This document shows positions 56,314-64,000 of a stretch of 64,000 nucleotides of DNA, one piece after another; position 1 is the stretch's first letter, and every line of letters begins with the position of its first letter. This stretch comes from Betaproteobacteria bacterium (GTDB lineage: Bacteria > Pseudomonadota > Gammaproteobacteria > Burkholderiales > UBA6910): the NCBI GenBank assembly GCA_016183615.1, contig JACPEG010000021.1, forward strand, positions 62,001-126,000, given 5' to 3'. The notes below the pieces were generated by a model. That model did no database searches and had not been told where the DNA came from. It saw only the letters and a list, made by a program, of their open reading frames with translations. A program made the position numbers and the translations under genes.

Positions 56314-57153
56314 CTATCTCCCTGGTGCCCGGATCTCCATATTGTCGATGAGGCGCGTGCTTCCGAGCCGGGCCGCCCCTAGCACCACCAAGTCCAAGTC
56401 TCCAGGCTGCGCCGGATCGAGGGTGGCTTGCTTGTGCAGCGCAACATAATCCACATTCCACCCGTGCTTGTCAAGCAGTTTCCTGGCCCCTTCCGCCAGG
56501 CCCCGAAAGTCTGCATCGCCTGCCATCACCGCCACCTTGACCCCGGTCAATGCCTGGTAAAGCCGCACTGCCTCCGCGCGCTCGGCGGGGCTCAGGTATT
56601 GGTTGCGGGAACTCAAGGCGAGACCGTCGGGGGCCCGCAGCGTCTCCCCGGCCACAATTTCGATGGGGAGCGCCAGCTGCCGTACCAGGCCCCGCACGAT
56701 ATGCAGCTGCTGGTAGTCCTTCTTGCCGAAAACCGCGATATGGGGCCGGACGATGTTGAAGAGCTTGAGAACCACGGTGACCACCCCGCGAAAGAATCCG
56801 GACCGGTATTCTCCTTCCAGGATGTCAGCCACCGGCGGCGGCGCCACCAGGAATTGTTGCATCTCGGGATAGAGCTCCTTCTCGTCCGGGGCGAACACCA
56901 CATCCACCCCCAGGCGCTCGAGCTGGGCGCAGTCCGCGGCAAAGGTCCGGGGGTAGCGGTCGAAATCCTCGTTGGGGCCGAACTGCAGCCGGTTCACGAA
57001 AATCGAGACGGCGACGCAGGCGGCGCGCTCGCGGGCGATGCGTACCAGGTCGAGATGGCCCTGGTGCAGGTTGCCCATGGTCGGCACGAACGCGACCAAC
57101 GCTTCTTTCTTCAGACGCGAGCGGGTTTCGGCGATGGTGGGGAGGATGTCCAT
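56314..57153 (-). CDS. panC: Pantothenate synthetase
   Basis: A 279-residue ATP-dependent ligase that joins pantoate and beta-alanine. The HIGH-type motif is in FVPTMGNLHQGHLDLVRIA; other typical segments are SIFVNRLQFGPNEDFDRYPRT (quoted in part), FGKKDYQQLHIVRGL and the KMSKS-like LSSRNQYLSPAERA. The start ATG has no Shine-Dalgarno; repeat element B2 is directly upstream. The stop is 3 bp from the panC-panD palindrome. Confidence 0.96.
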   Translation of the reverse strand: MDILPTIAETRSRLKKEALVAFVPTMGNLHQGHLDLVRIARERAACVAVSIFVNRLQFGPNEDFDRYPRTFAADCAQLERLGVDVVFAPDEKELYPEMQQFLVAPPPVADILEGEYRSGFFRGVVTVVLKLFNIVRPHIAVFGKKDYQQLHIVRGLVRQLALPIEIVAGETLRAPDGLALSSRNQYLSPAERAEAVRLYQALTGVKVAVMAGDADFRGLAEGARKLLDKHGWNVDYVALHKQATLDPAQPGDLDLVVLGAARLGSTRLIDNMEIRAPGR

Positions 57154-57256
57154 GGATTGAAGCGGTCAGCTATCAGCTATCGGGTGCGACGGGCGCTCGC
57201 AATATCCCGGGATTGCGGTTCGCGGCTGAAAGCTGAACGCTGAATGCCGGCCGCTA
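57154..57256. repeat. Heptamer inverted-array element B2 (TAGCTGA family)
   Basis: The left array is TCAGCTA, TCAGCTA, TCGGGTG (57166-57186). The right array is CGGCTGA, AAGCTGA, ACGCTGA, ATGCCGG, CCGCTAA (57223-57257). The CTA of the last unit (57254-57256) is the panB stop (TAG on the minus strand). The left array is 13 bp upstream of the panC ATG. Same family as B1. Confidence 0.75.
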
Positions 57257-58045
57257 AAAACTGTGTTCCGGCGCCGGGAAGCTGCCGGTTTTCACTTCCT
57301 TCACGAAGGCTTCGACGGCGCCCTGGATGGTGCCCGCGGCCTCCATGTAATTCTTAACGAAGCGCGCCTTCTTCCCGGGGAAGATGTTGAGCATATCGTA
57401 GAGCACCAGCACCTGGCCGTCGCACGCCTTGCCGGCACCGATGCCGATGGTGGGAATGCGCAGCTTCTCGCTCACCTGGGCCGATAGACTGGCCGGAACC
57501 AGTTCCAGCACAATCATGCCGGCTCCCGCCTGCTCCAGGGCCTGGGCGTCCCGGATCAGCTGGCGCGCCGCCTTGTCGGTCTTGCCCTGGACCCGGTAGC
57601 CGCCCAGCTGGTGCACCGACTGGGGCGTCAATCCCACGTGGCCGCACACCGGGATGCCACGGGAGGTAAGAAACTCCACGGTGTCGGCGATGGTCTGCCC
57701 GCCCTCCACCTTCACCATCTGGGCGCCCACCGCCATCAGGCGCGCGGCGTTCTCGAAGGTGGCCGCCGGGCTCACCTGGAAACTGCCGAAGGGCATGTCG
57801 GTGACGAGGAACGCCCGCTTCGAGCCCCTCGCCACGCAGCGGGTGTGGTACACCATGTGATCCATGGTCACCGGCAGCGTGGTGTCCTCGGCCTGGATCA
57901 CGTTGCCCAGCGAGTCCCCGACCAGCAGCACGTCCACCCCGGCCGCTTCCAGCAGGCCGGCGAAGCTGCCGTCGTAGCAGGTGAGCATCGTGATGCGGTC
58001 GCCCTCGTCGCACATCTTGTGCAGGGCGGTCAGCGTGACTCGCAT
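57254..58045 (-). CDS. panB: 3-methyl-2-oxobutanoate hydroxymethyltransferase
   Basis: A 263-residue enzyme that makes ketopantoate from ketoisovalerate and methylene-THF. Segments: [47 protein letters not shown] and [20 protein letters not shown]. The start at 58045 ([11 protein letters not shown]) is the family start; the frame upstream overlaps dgk. The TAG stop is supplied by element B2. It is 10 bp after dgk. Confidence 0.96.
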   Translation of the reverse strand: MRVTLTALHKMCDEGDRITMLTCYDGSFAGLLEAAGVDVLLVGDSLGNVIQAEDTTLPVTMDHMVYHTRCVARGSKRAFLVTDMPFGSFQVSPAATFENAARLMAVGAQMVKVEGGQTIADTVEFLTSRGIPVCGHVGLTPQSVHQLGGYRVQGKTDKAARQLIRDAQALEQAGAGMIVLELVPASLSAQVSEKLRIPTIGIGAGKACDGQVLVLYDMLNIFPGKKARFVKNYMEAAGTIQGAVEAFVKEVKTGSFPAPEHSF

Positions 58046-58055
58046 ATCCGTACCT

Positions 58056-58697
58056 CTAGATTCCCCGGTTGAAAAATTCCCGCGGGCTGCGCATGGCGGC
58101 CACGCGCTGCAACAATAAATCAAAATCCGCGGCGCCATCAACAAAATTCAGATTGTCGCTGTTGACGATCAGCAGCGGCGCCCCGTCGTACTGATAGAAG
58201 AACCGGCTGTAGCCCTCGGCCAGCCGCAACAGGTAATCCCCGGAAATGCCGCGCTCATAGGCGAATCCCCGGCGCCGGACCCGCTCCACCAGGTTTTCCG
58301 GGGAGGCCTGCAGGTAGATCACCAGATCGGGAGAGGGCGCCTGGGGCTTGAAATGCCGGAACACCTGCTGGTAAAGATCGTACTCCTCGTCGGAGAGCGT
58401 GAGCCGCGCGAACAGCGGGTCCTTTTCCAGCATGAAATCCGCCACCGTGGCCGGGCTGAACATGTCGGACTGGGCCAGGCCCGCCGCCTGCCGGGCCCGC
58501 TGGAACAGGAAGTAGAGCTGAGTGGGCAGCGCATAGCGCGGGATATCGTCATAGAACCTCGGAAGGAACGGGTTCTCCTCGGGCTGCTCGAGCAGGGCGG
58601 CGCACTGGAAATGGTCCGCCAGCCGGCGCGCCAGACTGGTCTTGCCGGCGCCGATGGGCCCCTCCACCGCCACGTAACGGTATTTTCCGAACAGCAC
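58056..58697 (-). CDS. Deoxynucleoside kinase family protein
   Basis: A 213-residue P-loop kinase. Walker A is [16 protein letters not shown] near residue 12; the segments [27 protein letters not shown] and a LID-like [10 protein letters not shown] follow. It belongs to the dNK/thymidine kinase-like family that phosphorylates deoxyadenosine or deoxyguanosine. The pcnB-folK-dgk-panB order is common in betaproteobacteria. The substrate is not known here. Confidence 0.88.
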   Translation of the reverse strand: MLFGKYRYVAVEGPIGAGKTSLARRLADHFQCAALLEQPEENPFLPRFYDDIPRYALPTQLYFLFQRARQAAGLAQSDMFSPATVADFMLEKDPLFARLTLSDEEYDLYQQVFRHFKPQAPSPDLVIYLQASPENLVERVRRRGFAYERGISGDYLLRLAEGYSRFFYQYDGAPLLIVNSDNLNFVDGAADFDLLLQRVAAMRSPREFFNRGI

Positions 58698-58704
58698 CGG
58701 GTCC

Positions 58705-59205
58705 TCAGAGCTTTTCTATCGCCTGCCCGGCGCAGCGCGCAAGCCACTCCGATACCGGCCCCCGCCCGGGAATCTCGCAATCGGGCGCGATTTCCGCCAG
58801 CGGAACCAGGACGAAGGCGCGCTCGTGCATGCGGGGATGGGGCAGGGTGAGTCCGTGCTGGTGGCAGACCAGGTCCTCGTAGAGGAGGAGATCCAGGTCC
58901 AGGGTGCGCGGCGCGTTCTGAAACGCGCGCACCCGGCCGCGATGGTGCTCGACCGAGAGCATGGCCTCCAGAAGCTCCGTCGGCCCGAGCCGGGTCTCGA
59001 CCGCCGCCACGGCGTTGACGTAATCGGGCTGGCCCGGTGCCCCCACCGGCGCACTGCGGTAGAGGGAGGAGCGGACGAGCAAACGCGTCTCGGGTAGCCC
59101 GGCGAGATCCCGAAACCCCGTTTCCACCTGGGCCACCGGGTCCTGCAGGTTACTCCCCAGCGCCAGGTAGGCCCGGCACAGTTCCCTGGGCTTCACGCAG
59201 GCCAT
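58705..59205 (-). CDS. folK: 2-amino-4-hydroxy-6-hydroxymethyldihydropteridine pyrophosphokinase
   Basis: A 166-residue folate-pathway enzyme. Signatures are AYLALGSNLQDP near the start and RTLDLDLLLYED, with HPRMHERAFVLVPLAEIAP after it. The start ATG at 59205 gives MACVKPRELCRAYLALG and overlaps nothing but lies 5 bp from the pcnB stop. The longer open frame into pcnB is rejected. It is 7 bp before dgk. Confidence 0.96.
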   Translation of the reverse strand: MACVKPRELCRAYLALGSNLQDPVAQVETGFRDLAGLPETRLLVRSSLYRSAPVGAPGQPDYVNAVAAVETRLGPTELLEAMLSVEHHRGRVRAFQNAPRTLDLDLLLYEDLVCHQHGLTLPHPRMHERAFVLVPLAEIAPDCEIPGRGPVSEWLARCAGQAIEKL

Positions 59206-59209
59206 GCCG

Positions 59210-60559
59210 TCATGACCCCGCCGCAGCAGCCGGAGCGGCGCCTCCTCCGCCGCGGGGACCCCGCCGCCGCCGGCGGCGCGCCTTCGGCGCCTCCTCCGCC
59301 ACCAGCATGTGCTCCCGGCGCTCGGGGCTCGCATGCTGGAACTCCTCCCACCAACGGCCCAGCGCCGGGTCCACCTCCCCGCTCTCGCAGCGCAGGCGCA
59401 GGAAATCGTAGGCCGCCCGGAACCGCTCGTGCTCCAGCAGCCGGAACGGCCGCCGGCCCGCCCGCTGCTCGAACCGGGGCTGCATCGCCCACATCTCCTT
59501 TATCACCGCATCGTAGCGGCGCGGAATCGCGAGCTTCTCGTCCTGGACCCCGAGCACCTGGTCCATGGCCTGGTGCAACGCCGGCATCGGCTTCATGCCG
59601 CCCTTCCCCAGCTTTTTCCAGGCTGCGAGCACTTCGTGCCACAGCAGCGCCGCAAACAGGAAGGCGGGGGAAACCGGCTTGTCCTCCAGGATCCGCTCGT
59701 CGGTGCTCCTGAGGGCGAGCATCACGAAGCGCTCGCCCAGGGGCTGCTCCAGGATCACGTCCAGCATGGGCAGCAGCCCGTGATGCAGCCCGCGCCTGCG
59801 CAGCTCCTTCACGCATTCCGCGGCATGGCCGGAGAGCAGCAGCTTGAGCATTTCATCGAACACTCGCGCCGCCGGCACGTGCTCGATGAGGGGCGCGAGC
59901 CGCCTGATGGGCTCGGCGGTAGCGCGGTCGATCTCCATCCCGAGCTTGGCGGCCAGGCGCACCGCCCGCAGCAGGCGCACCGGGTCTTCCCGGTAGCGTG
60001 GCTCCGGGTCGCCGATCATGCGCAGCCGCCGCGCCTTGAGATCCCGCATGCCGTCGTAATAGTCCCAGATCTCCTGCTTCGCCGGATCGTAGAACAGGGC
60101 GTTGACCGTGAAGTCGCGGCGCGTGGCGTCCTGCTCCTGGCTGCCGAACACGTTGTCGCGCAGGATGCGGCCGTGCTCGTCGTGAAGCTGGTCGCCCTCC
60201 TCACCGTCGCCCTGGGTGCCGCGGAAGGTGGACACTTCCACCGTTTCCGGGCCGCACATCACGTGCACCAGGCGAAAGCGCCGGCCGATGATGCGGGAGC
60301 GCCGGAACAGGCCCCGCACCTCCTCCGGCGTCGCGCCGGTGGCCAAGTCGAAATCCTTGGGATCGCGCCCCAGCAGCAGGTCGCGCACGGCGCCCCCCAC
60401 TACGAATGCCGAATGCCCGCCCCGCTGCAGGCCTTCGGTGGTCCTGAGGGCGCAGGAACTGATGCGATCGCGCGAAATGCCGTGGCTCTTCAGCGGATAG
60501 ACCTTGAGCCGCGGGGTCGGCGCGGTGGTGAACATGCGGCGCAGAAGTCTGCGAATCAT
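59210..60559 (-). CDS. pcnB: Poly(A) polymerase I
   Basis: A 449-residue nucleotidyltransferase that adds poly(A) tails to RNA and promotes its decay. The catalytic region is FVVGGAVRDLLLGRDPKDFDLATG with the two Asp residues; RRRDFTVNALFYDP-like sequence (read TRRDFTVNALFYDP) follows. A C-terminal basic, low-complexity tail (KARRRRRRGPRGGGG) may bind RNA. The start at 60559 (MIRRLLRRMFTTAP) has a GGGAACCC context. It overlaps nothing and precedes folK by 4 bp. Confidence 0.95.
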   Translation of the reverse strand: MIRRLLRRMFTTAPTPRLKVYPLKSHGISRDRISSCALRTTEGLQRGGHSAFVVGGAVRDLLLGRDPKDFDLATGATPEEVRGLFRRSRIIGRRFRLVHVMCGPETVEVSTFRGTQGDGEEGDQLHDEHGRILRDNVFGSQEQDATRRDFTVNALFYDPAKQEIWDYYDGMRDLKARRLRMIGDPEPRYREDPVRLLRAVRLAAKLGMEIDRATAEPIRRLAPLIEHVPAARVFDEMLKLLLSGHAAECVKELRRRGLHHGLLPMLDVILEQPLGERFVMLALRSTDERILEDKPVSPAFLFAALLWHEVLAAWKKLGKGGMKPMPALHQAMDQVLGVQDEKLAIPRRYDAVIKEMWAMQPRFEQRAGRRPFRLLEHERFRAAYDFLRLRCESGEVDPALGRWWEEFQHASPERREHMLVAEEAPKARRRRRRGPRGGGGAAPAAAAGS

Positions 60560-60578
60560 GGGTTCCCTTGTGACGATA

Positions 60579-61364
60579 TCAGCCGGAGTATACGCGCCGC
60601 TCCGGGGTCGGCACGAAATGCCGCAGCCCGCCGCCGCCCACCTCGGCGAGCGCGCAGCCATACAGCGCCTCCAGGCTGGCGTGGGTGAAAAGATCCGCGG
60701 CCGGCCCCGACACCGCGCGGCCTCCGTCGTGGAGCAGCACCAGGTGATCGCAGTAGTGCCCCGCCCACAGGGTTTCATGCAGGACCATCACCAGCGCCTT
60801 GCCTTCGCCGGCCGCGAGCTCCCTCAGCAGTTCCATGGCTTCGAGCTGGTGGCGCAGGTCCAGGTGCTGCAGTGGTTCATCGAGCAGCAGAAATTCCGGG
60901 GCCTGGGCCAGCAGCTGGGCGATACGCACCCGCTGGCGCTCGCCCCCGGAAAGGGTGTTGAGGGATCGATAGGCGATGCCGGCCAGGTCCAGGCGCTCGA
61001 GAGCGGCGAGCGCCGCCTCCTTGTCTTCGGGCATCCACCCGAACACGGTCCTGGCATGGGGATGGCGCCCCAGCAGCACGTATTCCATCACGTTGCCCCA
61101 GAAACCGTGTGCTTCCTCCTGCAAAAGCACGCCCATGCGCCTGGCCAGCTCACGCCGCCCGAAATCCTCAATACTCCGGCCCTCCAGCGAAACCCCGCCG
61201 GAGGCGGGCGTTCTCAGGCCGCCCAGCGCCTGGACCAGCGTCGTCTTGCCGCTGCCGTTGTTCCCGAGGATGCCCCAGCATTCGCCCGGCTTCACGGCAA
61301 ATGCCAAATCGCGGCATAGCACCCGGCCGGGAACCTCGAGGGTAAGCGCGCGCGCTTCCAGCAT
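60579..61364 (-). CDS. ABC transporter ATP-binding protein (BtuD/FecE type)
   Basis: A 261-residue ATPase with Walker A GNNGSGKTTLVQAL, signature LSGGERQRVRIAQLLAQ, Walker B FLLLDEPLQHLDL and switch histidine in MVLHETLWA. It belongs to the FecE/BtuD-type importers of vitamin B12, siderophores or hemin. The start at 61364 overlaps the permease stop (TAATG). Its partner permease is the next gene upstream; no binding protein is in the window, so the substrate cannot be given. Confidence 0.92.
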   Translation of the reverse strand: MLEARALTLEVPGRVLCRDLAFAVKPGECWGILGNNGSGKTTLVQALGGLRTPASGGVSLEGRSIEDFGRRELARRMGVLLQEEAHGFWGNVMEYVLLGRHPHARTVFGWMPEDKEAALAALERLDLAGIAYRSLNTLSGGERQRVRIAQLLAQAPEFLLLDEPLQHLDLRHQLEAMELLRELAAGEGKALVMVLHETLWAGHYCDHLVLLHDGGRAVSGPAADLFTHASLEALYGCALAEVGGGGLRHFVPTPERRVYSG

Positions 61365-62335
61365 TACAATCTCCGGGAAAGCAGGACCAGCATCACCGGC
61401 ACCCCGAGCAGCGCGGTGAGCACGCCCACCGGAAGCTGCTGCGGCGCCCACAGCACCCGGGCCAGGGTATCGGCGACGACGAGAAATCCGCCACCCGCAA
61501 GCACCGCACCGGGAACGAGATAGCGATAATCGGTGATCCCGAGGAGCCGGATCCCGTGGGGAATCACCAGGCCGACGAAGCCGATGGCCCCGCCCACCAT
61601 CAGGGCGGTGGCCGTGACCAGCGAGGCGCCGAAGTAGACCACGAGCTGCAGCGGCCCCACCGCCACTCCCAATGTGGCGGCCTTGGTGTGCCCCAGGGAG
61701 AGCACGTTGAGGGCCCCCGCCAACGCGAGTGCGACGAAGGAGGCGAGGATGAGCACGATCCATGCGGCGAGCACCCCTTCGGCCTGCGACAGGTCGCCCA
61801 TGAGCCAGAACAGCATGCCCTTCACCGCCGCCGAGGGCGCGAGGCTGAGCAGCAGGCTGATGACGGCGCCGAATCCCGCCGAAAGCATCACGCCGGTGAG
61901 GAGCAGCCGGTAGACATTCCAGTCGGCAGCCCGATAGCTCACGACGAATACGATCCCGATGGCGGCCATGGCGCCCGCCAGCGCCGCAACGTTGATCGCG
62001 ACGCCCGCCAGCCCCAGAAGCATCGCCCCGAGAGCGCCCACCGCCGCGCCGCCGGAAACGCCGAGCACATAGGGGTCGGCGAGGGGATTTCTGAGGAGCA
62101 CCTGCAGCAGCGCGCCCGCCAGCGCCAGCAACCCGCCGCAGGCAAAGGCCGCGGCGACCCGCGGCGCCCGCAGTTGCCAGACGATCTGCCCCGTCACGTC
62201 ATCGGACGGCGCAACGAGGGCCTTCAGCACCGCGACCCAGGAAAGCGGCGCGCTGCCCCAGAGCAGCCCGACGAAAAAGGCGAACAGTGCGATCAGCGCG
62301 ATGAGAACGAGAACCCGGCCCCTGCGGTCCGTCAT
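61364..62335 (-). CDS. FecCD/BtuC-type ABC transporter permease
   Basis: A 323-residue permease with about ten hydrophobic helices. Typical segments are QLRAPRVAAAFACGGLLALAG, LLRNPLADPYVLGVSGGAAVGA and VGGAIGFVGLVIPHGIRLLG. The start at 62335 (MTDRRGRVLVLIAL) is the sensible one. Coupled to the ATPase gene by a one-base overlap. Likely cobalamin, hemin or iron chelate uptake; vitamin B12 would fit a bacterium with a SUMT gene but is only a guess. Confidence 0.92.
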   Translation of the reverse strand: MTDRRGRVLVLIALIALFAFFVGLLWGSAPLSWVAVLKALVAPSDDVTGQIVWQLRAPRVAAAFACGGLLALAGALLQVLLRNPLADPYVLGVSGGAAVGALGAMLLGLAGVAINVAALAGAMAAIGIVFVVSYRAADWNVYRLLLTGVMLSAGFGAVISLLLSLAPSAAVKGMLFWLMGDLSQAEGVLAAWIVLILASFVALALAGALNVLSLGHTKAATLGVAVGPLQLVVYFGASLVTATALMVGGAIGFVGLVIPHGIRLLGITDYRYLVPGAVLAGGGFLVVADTLARVLWAPQQLPVGVLTALLGVPVMLVLLSRRL

Positions 62336-62414
62336 CGGGAGTCTGATCCCCCTGCCTGCTTCACGCTGCGTCAATTCGAGGGGTGTCGGAGGAAGCGCCA
62401 CGGGCAGATCGCGC

Positions 62415-63362
62415 CTAATCCGAGCAGCAGTTGCGCCCGCAACGCTTGGCCCGGTAAAGGGCCGCGTCCGCCGCACTCATCAGGGAATCGAGCGTGTCCT
62501 CCGGCTTCATCTGCGCCACGCCGAGCGAAATGGTCACCGGAAGCAGGGCGTTGCCGGCCCAGGTGAGTGGCTCCGCATTGGCTACCGCCTCGCGCAGCCG
62601 TTCGGCCACTTTCAAACCCGCCTGAACCCCGGTATCGGGCAACAGCGCCGCGAACTCCTCGCCGCCGTAGCGGGCCAGCAGGTCCCCCGGACGGATGCGT
62701 CTCGCCAGGGCCTGGGCCACTCGGCTCAGCACGAAGTCCCCGGCCTGGTGCCCGAAGCTGTCGTTGAAGCGCTTGAAGTGGTCGATATCGACGAGAATCA
62801 GGGTGACGGCCCCATCGCCGCTGGTCGAGCGCCTAATCTGCCGCGCGAAGTTCTCGCTGAGCCAGGCCCGGTTGTGCAGGCCGGTCAGGCCGTCGAACAT
62901 GGCGATCTGGTGAAACTGCTGCTTGATGCGCTCGGTGTCCACGATCTTTTCGTTGTCGAAGCGCATGCGGCCCGAAAGGACGAGCAGCAGGTTGCGGGCA
63001 ACCTCGTTGAAATAGTCCACCAGGGACCACAGGGTACCGTGGTCGATCACCAGCAACCGGCACGGGCTCGCCGCCACCACGTAGGCGGAGGGACGCTGGC
63101 CGTCGATGAGGGAGAGTTCGCCCGCGCAGTCCCCCGCCTCCAGCGTCACCAGCGGCGGCGCCGCCAGCTCCCCCAGGTGGACCCGGAGCTGGCCGGAAAG
63201 AATGACGTACACGTGCCGGTTGTCCTGGCCGGGGGCAAGCAGGACCGCGCCTTCCTCAAGCTCCCGCATCGGGCACGACGCGATGATCGGCTTGACCGAC
63301 TCGACGTCCACATTGCGGAACAGCCGGGCCCGTGCAATGAGCTGAGTGTCGAATTGCTCCAT
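62415..63362 (-). CDS. Diguanylate cyclase with N-terminal cyclic nucleotide-binding domain
   Basis: A 315-residue protein. The cNMP-binding-like domain spans about 1-125 (EGAVLLAPGQDNRHVYVILSG and GDCAGELSLIDGQRPSAYVV), and a GGDEF domain about 150-312 (FDGLTGLHNRAWL, active site YGGEEF). It should make c-di-GMP in response to a bound nucleotide or other ligand; the phosphate-binding cassette of the first domain (GELSLIDGQRPSA) is fairly well conserved. It is a separate unit between the ABC permease and the HAD phosphatase. Confidence 0.9.
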   Translation of the reverse strand: MEQFDTQLIARARLFRNVDVESVKPIIASCPMRELEEGAVLLAPGQDNRHVYVILSGQLRVHLGELAAPPLVTLEAGDCAGELSLIDGQRPSAYVVAASPCRLLVIDHGTLWSLVDYFNEVARNLLLVLSGRMRFDNEKIVDTERIKQQFHQIAMFDGLTGLHNRAWLSENFARQIRRSTSGDGAVTLILVDIDHFKRFNDSFGHQAGDFVLSRVAQALARRIRPGDLLARYGGEEFAALLPDTGVQAGLKVAERLREAVANAEPLTWAGNALLPVTISLGVAQMKPEDTLDSLMSAADAALYRAKRCGRNCCSD

Positions 63363-63380
63363 GGAATTCCCTCCCCCGTA

Positions 63381-64000
63381 TCAGGTGCCCTGGCGCAGGC
63401 TGATGATAGGCCACCCATGACGTTGCGCGTGGGCGCACAGGGTGGCGTCCGGGTCCACCGCCACCGGGTGGGTCACCCGGGACAGCAGCGGCAGGTCGTT
63501 CAGCGAATCGCTGTAGAACGTGCTGCGCTCAAACGATCCCCAGTCGCGGCCCTGCTGCCCCAGCCATGTCTCCATCCTCACTACCTTGCCGTCGCGAAAG
63601 CAGGGAATTCCCGCGACCCGCCCGGTGAACTCCCCGTTCACCTGCTCCGGCTCGGTGGCGATCAGGTGCTCCACCCCGAATTCCCGGGCAACGGGCCGGG
63701 TGACGAAGCTGTTGGTGGCGGTAACGATGGCGCACAGGTCGCCCTGCGTGCGATGCCGGGTGACGAGCTCGACGGCGGGAGTGCCGATCATGGGTCGGAT
63801 CTTGCGCTCCATGTACTGCCGATGCCAGTCGTCGAGCTGGCTGCGGGGGTGGCGCGACAGGGGCTTCAGCTGGAAATCCAGGAACTCGTGGATATCCAGG
63901 GTCCCGGCCTGGTACTGGTCATAGAACTCCTGGTTGCGGGCCTCGTACACCTCCCGGTCCAGCACCCCCTGCTCGATCAGGAACTGGGCCCATTCGAAGT
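63381..64000 (-). CDS. HAD-IB family hydrolase, 5' end outside the window
   Basis: The frame is open to the right edge: FEWAQFLIEQGVLDREVYEARN is read from about 63999 down, so the apparent start at 63965 is internal. About 206 codons are visible and the first roughly 15-20 residues (the DxDxT nucleophile motif) are missing. Remaining HAD motifs are IVTATNSFVTRPVAREFG (motif II region) and FYSDSLNDLPLLSRV (motif IV). It resembles the SerB-like HAD-IB phosphatases found next to pan/fol genes in betaproteobacteria; the substrate is unknown. Confidence 0.88.
   Translation of the reverse strand, partial: FEWAQFLIEQGVLDREVYEARNQEFYDQYQAGTLDIHEFLDFQLKPLSRHPRSQLDDWHRQYMERKIRPMIGTPAVELVTRHRTQGDLCAIVTATNSFVTRPVAREFGVEHLIATEPEQVNGEFTGRVAGIPCFRDGKVVRMETWLGQQGRDWGSFERSTFYSDSLNDLPLLSRVTHPVAVDPDATLCAHAQRHGWPIISLRQGT

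Noticed and set aside
59206-59334. Longer folK form starting at 59334
   Set aside because: The N-terminal extension is Arg/Gly-rich antisense-like reading of the pcnB tail; the folate signature begins after MACVKPREL.

Overview
The window is high-GC, densely coded chromosomal DNA of a betaproteobacterium. Support for this comes from gene order: tauE-cysI-cysH-cysD-cysN-cobA, a minor-pilin operon divergent from thiO, ileS-lspA-fkpB-ispH, nudJ-mnmA, queA-tgt-yajC-secD-secF, and pcnB-folK-dgk-panB-panC-panD. A flavocytochrome c sulfide dehydrogenase locus with extra c-type cytochromes suggests a sulfide-oxidising, respiring organism. Isocitrate lyase plus isocitrate dehydrogenase suggests the glyoxylate shunt. 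No rRNA, CRISPR array, prophage or complete insertion sequence was seen; two tRNA genes are present.

Layout. 1-1.5 kb: 3' part of murJ and a DUF4926 protein. 1.6-9.6 kb: assimilatory sulfur block, with cysB divergent from tauE-cysI-cysH-cysD-cysN and then cobA. CysH is of the APS-reductase type, so sulfate goes to APS, sulfite and sulfide without PAPS, and CobA feeds siroheme to CysI. 9.7-16.4 kb: ribF, ileS, lspA, fkpB, ispH and a DUF4124/tandem-glutaredoxin-like protein. 16.5-23.8 kb (minus strand): pilE-fimT-pilV-pilW-pilX-pilY1, with an unusual repeat insert in PilY1. 24-26 kb: thiO, an Irr/Fur-type regulator, tRNA-Thr and a small Cys-rich protein. 26.1-29.2 kb: two diheme cytochromes c, fccA and fccB. 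29.4-33 kb: a large PAS/GAF/GGDEF/EAL protein. 33.4-40.3 kb: clpA, clpS, a cold-shock gene, icd, rraA and aceA. 40.4-43.7 kb: HupE/UreJ-like membrane protein with a TPR partner and two paralogous secreted lysine-rich proteins. 43.8-48.3 kb: nudJ, mnmA, gst, purB and a broken cnoX. 48.3-54.4 kb: dedA, secF, secD, yajC, tgt and queA. 54.5-55.8 kb: tRNA-Leu, a decayed gene fragment and a NYN/LOTUS protein. 55.9-64 kb (minus strand): pantothenate genes, dgk, folK, pcnB, a BtuCD-type ABC transporter, a cyclic-nucleotide-sensing diguanylate cyclase and a HAD phosphatase cut by the window edge.

The most unusual signal is not a gene. Four intergenic spacers (near 40.36, 45.40, 49.05 and 57.2 kb) are built from degenerate heptamers arranged as inverted arrays. 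There are two sequence families (CTGTTCA type and TAGCTGA type). In every case the array reaches the end of a neighbouring gene and supplies its stop codon; at 45.4 kb one element supplies the stops of both converging genes. Two simpler palindromes sit directly on the stops of cysH and ribF. Other points: a duplicated 29-bp box upstream of tauE and cobA (24 of 29 identical; candidate CysB operator), two genes with an identical 18-nt promoter/start fusion that predicts leaderless mRNAs, a nested inverted repeat upstream of aceA, and a sulfite reductase with two full sets of cluster cysteines and an extra C-terminal domain in place of the usual DUF934 gene.
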